From Charina bottae (lineage: Eukaryota > Chordata > Lepidosauria > Squamata > Charinaidae): a DNA stretch of 64,000 nucleotides. Every line of letters starts with the position of its first letter. The stretch's first letter is position 1. The position numbers and the translations under genes are program-made. This document shows, one piece after another, positions 56,882 to 64,000 of the stretch. Below the pieces are notes generated by a model. That model did not search any database. It saw nothing but the letters and a program-made list of their open reading frames with translations, and was not told where the DNA came from. The DNA lies in NCBI GenBank assembly GCA_023362775.1, contig JALMGJ010000016.1, forward strand, positions 565,001 to 629,000, given 5' to 3'.

Positions 56882-56924
<43 letters not shown>
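56881..56924. repeat. (ATT)n microsatellite at R4 3' end
   Basis: An uninterrupted TTA run directly following the R4 3' end. The other R4 3' end is followed by (ATA)n at 42685-42735. Confidence 0.95.
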
Positions 56925-57499
56925 TTGATGTTTTTATTTCTGCTGTATGTCACTTGAAGCTGGTTTGGAGTAGAGTGGCATAGAAATAGAGACAGTTAGA
57001 ACATGATCCTGAAATAACAGTCTTTCTTTTCCAGCCTGTAATCTTTCCAATTTCATAGTACATTACAAAATACATTTGATTCTTCATACCCTTAACATGA
57101 TTCCTCTACATTTATGTTTTTTTAAATAGCATATTTAAATGCAATAAGCATTATTTTCTCAAGTAGTTTACTTTTTCCTTCAGTTAATAGAAATGAACAT
57201 AAACCTTAAGATGAATTGTTCAACCCAAAGGCTGTAGGTCTGTAGATATAAAGTTGCGGGTAAATCCCCTTGAATTGAATAGGAATATGTCTGAGCAAAT
57301 ATGGAAACGGATCAAGTTACATGAATTACTGCACCAAAAACATGAGTACTCATTATCCTGATCCCATATCATATCATTTTATGTTGGTAATTTAAGGAAA
57401 CATGGTAGAAATAATTCTTAAGAATAGATTTGCCTTTGGAGTTCTAGAGAAATATAGACCTGGTTCTTACATCACATTAGGTCATAATGTTTGTTACTT

Positions 57500-58330
57500 T
57501 ATGGATTAACATGATGTATGAATGTGGGAGAGTTAGTTGCTGGGATAATCACAGGCACCTGTGCCGCCTCCCTCCCTCTTATTTCAAACCTCTTCTCAGC
57601 GTCAGGATGGGGGAGTGGCAGATAAAAAGCCTCGGTGTCGTAACAGTTGGGAGGAGGAGAGGAGGTAAGAAAAAGTAGGAGGAGAGTGCAGAGCTGGTGT
57701 GTTTGGAGATTTTACAGCAGCCAAAAAGCAAGCAAGCGACCGACCGACCAACCAACCAACCAACCAACCAACCGACCAACCGGAAAAGAAACATGTTTGT
57801 GTTCCCCACAAAGACTTGGAAGATCCCCAGGAAACAACACAACAAAACAAAGTCCTGCAGAAACCAAGTGAGAAGGGGAAAGCGTGTGCAAATGGCCCAA
57901 TTACAGATACTAGCTATAGTAGTAGTAAGCTTGTAGTATTAGTAGCAAAATAAGAATAGTTAGATTACATATGTATTAGTATAAGGATAGAAGAATGTTG
58001 TATAGTATAATTCATTGGTAACATAAGGTTAGTTAGTTATAAGCTAGGATTGTTAGACATTAGCTACTCACATAGTCAGATAAGTATACTCTTTTTTACT
58101 GTAAATAGATTGTTTATAATAAAAACACCTCTCCAACCTATAAGGGGAGAGATAAAAAGTGTTGTAGAGTCCAGTGTTTTTTGGAAGAGCATTTTGAGCT
58201 TGGAACAATCAAACCTTGGGTATGAAAAAGAACCTGTGACAAATTGGTGGCAGAGGTGGGATATCCAAAAAAAAATAATAATAATTAAAGTGGGATATCC
58301 AAAAGGTCCAAAAGATTAAGGTGAGATTGG
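57500..58330 (+). mobile_element. LTR retrotransposon 5' LTR and primer binding site (fragment)
   Basis: 'GATAAAAAGCCTCGG' (57621-57635) resembles a TATA box, AATAAA at 58118-58123 a poly-A signal, and '...AACCTGTGACA' (58241) an LTR end. Two bases later comes TTGGTGGCAGAGGTGGGAT (58244-58262), close to the primer site complementary to the 3' end of initiator Met tRNA (TGGTAGCAGAGGATGG, from established tRNA sequence). A CCAA-rich tandem tract (57739-57782) lies downstream of the TATA box. After ~58330 no gag is seen. The 5' boundary is uncertain (a TG near 57521 is possible). Ty3/Gypsy and copia both use this primer, so the superfamily is open. Confidence 0.55.
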
Positions 58331-60475
58331 TTCAGACTCAAAAATTTCCCATTATTTATTAATCTTATGTGCAAACAATGATATTGTGGTTTATTCCCCA
58401 ATAATAGATTGTTTTAAAACAACATATTTTATGTATTTAATATTTAATGTAATGTTTAAACACAGCCTCATAGAAATCTACATTAGAAGTTACCTATCAA
58501 TTTAGATTAAAAGATAGATATCAATTCCAGTAGCTTAATATTCTTGACACTGTCATTGAAGAGCCAGTGGCCTGGATAACTGATATCATGTTGTCTATGG
58601 AACCACTCCAAAGTGATGTGCTATTGAAAAATGTGCAAAGCATTTAAAGAGATGAAGGTCTTTGATGCAGCCAAATATCTTCCAGAAGATTTAGCATAGC
58701 TGCTTCAGAGGCTTTCTGGGTTACCCCAATGTGTATGTACATATGCTTCAGTTCTCCAGGAGTTCCAGTGGAAGGCTTTGTGTGTTCAAGTACCTGCACA
58801 GAGACCTGGGAAAGCTCTGAAAGCAGCTGTGATGAGCCTTCCAGAGAACGTAGTTCCCTCTATGCTTCTAGGAGGGCCCCATCTCTTGTCTTAGTACCAT
58901 TGCATTTAAGTGTGAGTTTAATGCTTTCCTAATACAGTTTCTCCCCAGTTATTGAATGGATTAGTAGTCTATAGCAAAGACTATTAAATCTCTATTGGAG
59001 ATTTGCTGTGAATTGATCTTGCTTTAGGAAAAATGTGAAGAACTGTAGCTTGCTAAGAGCAGACCAACTTATTTTACATTGCATATAATTTGGGCATCTC
59101 TGGGTGAGAAACTCACACTGTCGGTTGAACTCATAGCTCCTTCTCATATAGGAGATTGGGAGGCAGCCTTGAGTCACAGATTTGTATTTCTTTCCCAAAG
59201 CAGCTTTCTAGAAAAAACTAGTTGCTGAGTAAACTACAAAGACAGGTTTACTGCTATGCACAAATATCATTTGGACATTTTAATATTGTATCAGTAAATC
59301 TGCCTATAGCATAGAAGCTTTTCTTGTGGAAGCTTTATAGGAGAAACTGGGCAACAACATCTTCTGCCAGGAGAGAGAGATTTGAAAAAACACCATACGT
59401 TATCTTACGAACAGCAGAATTAATTTCACTGAGAGAAATGCATTGTTTTTCATGTAATCCACACCACACCAACTACAGGAAGTCATATCTATGCATGTTT
59501 AATACCAAACCTTGAAATTTGAAATTGTTAATTAAAGACATTAGCAAATGTCAATACAGCAATATTTTAATGACTCCAAGATAATCCCAGAGCAATCAAT
59601 TTAAATCAAAATGAGTTTATTGTAAAGTGCCAAAGGTGGGGGAAAAATGCTTCCTTTGCACTTCAAAGTACAGATTTCTCAAATGAATAATGCTGTTCAG
59701 AATTTAACTAGATAATTACTTCATTTGCATTTGGTAAAGAGATAAGAGGAATAGAAAAAGACAGCTCAGTTGGAAATTATGTTAAGCATTAATAGGTGAC
59801 ATGCATATGACAGCAGTATTCAAACTTTTGTCATTTTCAACAAGACTCAATTTAAAGTAAATATATTTATTAACCTTGGTGCCCTTATGAAAGAGAAGCA
59901 GTGCAGAACAAAGGTATAACGGAATAACAAATAGATTATGTCATGGTTGACTTCAAACATACTGTTCATTCCTGAGGATGACATGTTCGCTTCTTAATGA
60001 TACATCGTATGAGTTAAAGGAAGATTGACATGGAAAAAATAAATTGTGGATTATTTCTGTATTTGAGTAAAGATTTATTTTGGTGGGACAGCACCGAAGT
60101 GCATCACATGAAGGGGAAGAGGGAAGTCACTTTTGGATATTTATGAATACTTTAACAGCTGTGAAAGACAGTTGTGTCCAGGAGGAAAAGTAGGAGATGC
60201 TCAGTATTAAAGCAAGGGAAATACATTGTGTATGCTACAGGAATTGGGATTTTCCTAAAACAGCATTTATATAATTCTATGATACTGTTAGCTTTTTATA
60301 TTGCAAATCTTGGCATAGTCCAATAAGAGCAAATTACTTTTATGGAAATAACTTTATAAAATATTGGCCAAGAACTGTTAAGGTTTGAGAATAAAACCTG
60401 GAATTTACAGATAGAACAGACTGGAAATGTATTCAGTGTATCTAGGTGAAAGGGTATAGAAACTGCTATGTCATT
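58331..60475. other. Unassigned AT-rich sequence
   Basis: No gene or repeat recognised. Confidence 0.45.
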
Positions 60476-60747
60476 CTATCAGGTGAAAGATGATGACACC
60501 TACTGGCAAGAGTATGCAAATGTATTATGTGGCTGATGCAATGCTACTGTAATGTGAGTCCTGATTGGACAGATATGTGTATAAAAGTACTGTGTAAAGG
60601 TGCTATTCTCTCTCTTTCATTTGATGTGCCATTGGACAACGTATCTGTATTACTTGACTGCTGTGTATGAAGACTGTGTATGTATAATTGTAAATAGACT
60701 TTTTACCTAAACCTTATTTCGTGTGAGTCTGTTTTACTCCTATCAGG
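60476..60747 (+). mobile_element. LTR-like unit between 8-bp direct repeats (tentative)
   Basis: Direct repeats CTATCAGG (60476-60483 and 60740-60747) enclose 256 bp with promoter-like order: 'CCTGATTGGAC' (CCAAT box, reverse), 'GTGTATAAAAGTAC' (TATA, 60577-60590), pyrimidine-rich 'CTCTCTCTTTC', and 'TGTATAATTGTAAATAGACTTTTT'. It may be a solo LTR or the core of one; canonical TG...CA ends do not coincide with the repeats. Confidence 0.35.
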
Positions 60748-62290
60748 ACTGGAAGAACGTATTGCTCTAAGGCTACTTGGATATTTGGCCACCCCAGTAC
60801 CGCTGACTCTGACAAGAACAGATGAGTTGGAGGAGGAAAAACTGGGATATCACACTCTTAATCACTTCATATTTGACTGTTAGGAAACCATAGATCTTTC
60901 ACTCTTCCCTCCTCATAGTTCTGCAAAAGGCACTACTATAAAATACAATATAGGATATAGAAAATTGAATATTATATTTTATGTCAAGGCAAAACTTCTT
61001 GTCATCATGAGTTTAAATCAGAGGAGTAGAATGTATTGAGGACTGAGGCCACATTGGACCTTAAGCTGTAATAATGGTTATAATTCTTGCCTTGCAAATA
61101 GAAGGTTGCTGATCTGAAACCTGGCAGAAATATTTTCAAAAAAAACCCTAATAACACTATTTTTCTTTTCCTGATCTTTCTACTTGGAAATGGTCCCACT
61201 GCATCATTTCACTGTTTTCCAGTCACTTAAGGTAGAAGGATTTCACCCTCAGTGCTCAGATAGCCCAAATAACCCATACATACATGAGAGAGAGAAAGAG
61301 ACAGAAAAGCCAGCATAAACCCAGGACAGAGGCATCTTAAACCCAGGACAGAGGCATCTTAAACAGTAAGTTCAGATATGTCTTCAGCGAAATCATGAGG
61401 ACTGATTCTACAATTCTCCTTGCTATATTTCTCCTTATATTTGAAAAGTTCTCTCAGGTTTGGCATGCTCTGTTGATAAAGCTGTTTGAATTCTCCAAGC
61501 AGATGGTGCCAAGCAATTATTATTTTTAAATACTAGGCAACAATTAAAACACATGACAATGTATAGACAGTGTCTTCTCCGACAAAACATGAGTTTTCTG
61601 AAAGAATGCAAGACCTACTATGAACAAATCTGGAACAGCACATGAACCACATTTTGAAAAGCAATTCAGCTCCCTGCATTCTTAAATTGCTTAGTTTTAT
61701 ATCACGCTAGCATACTGTGACAAAATCATTTTAAAGGAGAATGTATTTTTTTTATGGATTTACCTAAACCTCATGGTAATAATTATTTTTATTTATTTTA
61801 TTTATTTTATTTATATAACTTATATAATTAATTTAATTAATTTAATTAATTTTTAACTATCAAGTAAAAGGCATAAGAACCAAAGGGACTTTCAGATTGA
61901 TCTCCTAAGTGTGGATTTGCTACTTTCCTATAATATATTTCTAGTGGTAGAACATCTGCATGATTCAGCCAGGTGTGACCTACCAGACCCTATTCAGGCA
62001 TTATGGCTAAAAAGGAAAAATATATTTAGGAAGAATGGGGTTGTACATGCCAGGTCCATCCTTAACATGCCCAACTTCCATAGGTCAAATCTTCCATCTG
62101 AATTGGGCTTCTACTCATTATTGTTTGAGCATAAGTTCAAGAAACAACAGAGTCTTATGGATCCTTACAGATTAAAAGAATATATTATGGAATAGAGTAT
62201 AGTCAACTTTTTTTCTTGTTTTTAAAACAATAGAGTTGTTTTTACTGGGTCCTTCCATAATTATAGTCTTAGAGTTTGCTGAACTTTCAT
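60748..62290. other. Unassigned AT-rich sequence
   Basis: No gene recognised. Contains a 22-bp tandem duplication (CCCAGGACAGAGGCATCTTA units) at 61317-61364 and an (ATTTT/AATT)n tract at 61787-61852. Confidence 0.45.
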
Positions 62291-62367
62291 GAACATCTTC
62301 CTTAGCTGCAAATAATATGGACAGTATGTTGAGACGTTATTAGGAGTGACTGAAATGATACATTTTT

Positions 62368-62456
62368 CTCCTCTCCTCTCCTCTCCTCTCCTCTCCTCTC
62401 CTCTCCTCTCCTCTCCTCTCCTCTCCTCTCCTCTCCTCTCCTCTCCTCTCCTCTCT
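62368..62456. repeat. (CTCCT)n microsatellite
   Basis: About 17 CTCCT units. Both strands are open only because the unit lacks stops. Confidence 0.97.
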
Positions 62457-62711
62457 GAAACACATTTAATCTTTGTGTCACTTCCTGTGTCATCTTCCAT
62501 GTTTCATTGGCATATGTTGCAGTTGGCAAAACAATATTGTTATAAAAACAGATTTGTAGCAGTGTTAATAGCTGATATGGACCAGATTGGGCACAACCAC
62601 TGAACCACTGCCAATGCTCATCTGATCCTGGATTTGAGGTCTAATTTGGCATTTCCATCACTGCAAAGTATGCTTCCTAGATAGGCAAACTGCTTTACTT
62701 CCTTGATATGT

Positions 62712-62812
62712 TCACCTTGTGGGGGAGATAGGAGGTGTTATAAATGTGATGAATGAATGAATGAATGAATGAATGAATGAATGAATGAATGAATGAATGA
62801 ATGAATGAATAT
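62712..62812 (+). mobile_element. CR1 3' tail with (AATG)n, nested in the RTE-like LINE
   Basis: 'CACCTTGTGGGGGAGATAGG' then 'TGTTATAAATGTGATG' and (AATG)n to 62808: the CR1 tail pattern. RTE-like codons resume on either side (EVKQF / KTKVMQMG). Confidence 0.75.
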
Positions 62813-62844
62813 GCATTCGACAAGGAATCTTGTGGTCCCTCTCA

Positions 62845-63127
62845 CATTTTGTCAGGCCCAGCCCAAGAACGATGAGGAATCAGTCCATTCAAACTTCAGT
62901 TCTTTATTTGCTCACACTGTATAGACAGCATCTTGCCAGACTAAAGCTACTCTACCTAACCTAAAGGGAAATAACCTGGGAGACCTCTAGGGAGGGGCTA
63001 TTCTGAACCTCTTCATTTTCCCACCGTTGCCTCCCAGACTGTGCCTCCTCTTATCTCCTCCACCTCCTTGGAATGTGCTCCCTCCTTCCTGAGAACCAGC
63101 GGCATCGCCGAAATCCACCACACATTT
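62845..63127 (-). mobile_element. Solo LTR with perfect 5-bp target duplication
   Basis: The LTR is 62850-63122 (273 bp), TGTGGTGGATTTCGG...TGGGCCTGACA on the minus strand. It is flanked by CATTT (62845-62849 and 63123-63127). 'GAGCAAATAAAGAACTG' (minus strand, ~62906-62922) is a poly-A signal. The 5-bp duplication fits Ty3/Gypsy, copia or retroviral integrases; there is no internal region to decide. It lies within the RTE-like LINE. Confidence 0.85.
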
Positions 63128-63950
63128 CCCATTTGCATCACCTTTGTTTTGGTGGTACTAATTTGTAGCCCCAACTTTGGAGACCTCTGTTTCCAACTTA
63201 TCAGTCATGTCTTGCACCTTTCTCTGGCTTCTGCTGGTAGTGTGATACCATCTGTGAAATCAAGGTCTGTAAACTGAGAACTCTTTTTCCGTGGAATGGC
63301 TCTTCTCATAACAAAGTCCACAATCAGAAGGAACAAAAATGGTGACAGAATACTACCCTGTTGAAATCCAATGATGCTGCTGAAAAACTCAGTAGTGCCC
63401 CTGTCAATCCTTATACACCAACTGGAATTAAAGGTAGAGACTCCAGAAGATATTGATGTATTGCTGGGGAATTCCATAGCTCCTGATACTTTCCATAATG
63501 ATTCTCTGTACACGCTGTCCAAAGCTTTTTTTGAAGTCAATGAAATTGATCATCACTGGTCATTGGAATTCAAGGCTTTGTTCAATAATATTATGCATCA
63601 TGAAGATTTGTTCACAATATGATCTTCCATGGAGGAAGCCAGCTTGTTCCTCACACAGAGTGTCATCTACAGTATTAAGGAGCCATCTGAGCAGGACAAT
63701 GCAGAATAACTTCCCTGGCACCAAGAACAGTGTGATGCCTCTCTAGTTATTACAATCACTGGCATAGCCTTTCTTTGGTATTTTCATTATCACTCCTCTT
63801 CTCCACTCAGCTGGGAAATACTCCTATCACCAGCATTCATTCAACAGTTGCGTTAATTCATAGACCATGGTGATCCCGCCAGTTTTAAGTAGTTCTGCAG
63901 TAATTTGGTCTAACCTTGCAGCTTTGTTGTTTTTCAATGGTCTTATTGCT

Positions 63951-63968
63951 TTATTTATTTATTTATTT

Positions 63969-64000
<32 letters not shown>
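63951..64000. repeat. (TTTA)n at window end
   Basis: TTTA repeats run to the last base and continue beyond the window. Confidence 0.9.

Larger units (their letters stand above)
55093..56925 (+). mobile_element. R4/Dong-type LINE fragment, split by a Sauria SINE
   Basis: Plus-strand pieces in order: MEFGLEKCATVAI (RT thumb), ELDSLDRKTRKL-type sequence near 55440, DIDRLYLPCRNGGRGLLQV, IQTNAVKARIEKSSNDLECR, then CRLGKEAGERVDHILSSCKK (the knuckle with one Cys replaced by Gly), NWWEHIVEKEVKNEQVK, TPDLTVVEKKEVWVIDVAI and RIEDKELENITKYQD (restriction-like endonuclease). The Sauria SINE lies at 56275-56612. After it come VVVPMVISILSAIPKNV and the 3' end shared with 42531-42740, closing in (ATT)n. 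Several stops and frameshifts. The family was named from motifs, not a search. Confidence 0.72.
62291..63950 (-). mobile_element. RTE-like LINE, minus strand, with nested insertions
   Basis: Minus-strand frames read SKKALDSVYRESLWKV (motif A region; the expected D-F-x-K-A-F-D is degraded), GFQQGSILSPFLFLLIVDFV (motif B), DLDFTDGITL (motif C, usually FADD), then TKTKVMQMGN, EVKQFAYLGSILCSDGNA, LPTATYANETWKMTQEV and RLNVFQR. The order is that of RTE-like RT C-terminal regions. The subfamily differs from BovB and is not certain. The sequence can be followed across three interruptions: solo LTR 62850-63122, CR1 tail ~62715-62812 and (CTCCT)n 62368-62456. Upstream (63580-63950) more RT-like sequence reaches a TTTA run at the window end. 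Confidence 0.7.

Noticed and set aside
62261..62603. Open frames made of GEERR or SPLLSS repeats
   Set aside because: A direct translation of the (CTCCT)n microsatellite.
1..64000. A bacterial or phage-type gene system
   Set aside because: There are no long adjacent open frames or operon structure; nearly all coding signal is eukaryotic retrotransposon.

Overview
This looks like nuclear DNA of a squamate reptile, possibly a snake. It is AT-rich and full of microsatellites, and I found no recognisable host exon, rRNA, free-standing tRNA gene or CRISPR array. The organism call rests on the repeat set, recognised from memory: two tRNA-derived Sauria-type SINEs, a BovB LINE, many CR1/L3-type LINE pieces with the tail motif 'CCGCCCAGAGTCCC...GGGCGG' followed by (AATA)n, R4/Dong-type LINE fragments with a restriction-like endonuclease domain, an L1, and hAT and Tigger-type MITEs. 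The species cannot be named from this window, and no database search was possible.

Layout. 1-9.3 kb: old single-copy-looking DNA with decayed CR1 pieces, a Ty3/Gypsy remnant (two related LTRs around a gag fragment, ~4.0-5.0 kb), a 540-bp (TTTTA)n array, a MIR-like SINE and an old BovB 3' end. 9.4-16.3 kb: a nearly complete CR1/L3-type LINE with a SINE in its 5' region, then a solo Ty1/copia-type LTR and two more CR1 pieces. 19.08-25.84 kb: a nested pair, a full-length L1 (about 6.3 kb, intact ORF1, broken ORF2) inserted inside the last codons of an older 5'-truncated L1. Target-site duplications are visible for both. 31.4-35.5 kb: CR1 3' ends, a foldback element split by a hAT MITE, an RTE fragment and a very GC-rich hAT MITE. 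35.6-41.5 kb: two MIR-like SINEs and a CR1 piece abutting a copia 3' LTR with the end of its pol gene. 42.5-46.2 kb: R4 and RTE fragments, Gypsy-type LTR pieces and a Tigger-like MITE. 50.6-56.9 kb: a short hAT MITE, a BovB with a single in-frame stop and an 11-bp target duplication, a second Tigger-like MITE, and an R4 fragment cut by a SINE. 57.5-60.8 kb: an LTR with a tRNA-iMet-like primer site and another LTR-like unit. 62.3-64 kb: an RTE-like LINE on the minus strand, interrupted by a (CTCCT)n tract, a CR1 tail and a solo LTR with a 5-bp duplication.

How the parts relate. The window is a layered record of retrotransposition. LINEs supplied the machinery that moved the SINEs: the Sauria SINE tail is BovB-like, and the MIR-like SINEs end in an (AAAT)n tail like those of the CR1/L2 group. 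Younger insertions sit inside older ones at several places. I see no element with a fully intact replication gene. L1 ORF1 is the only element ORF that looks complete, and BovB, with one nonsense codon, is the least damaged RT. Several disabling changes are consistent with CpG decay (CGA to TGA, or GAC to AAC after a C).
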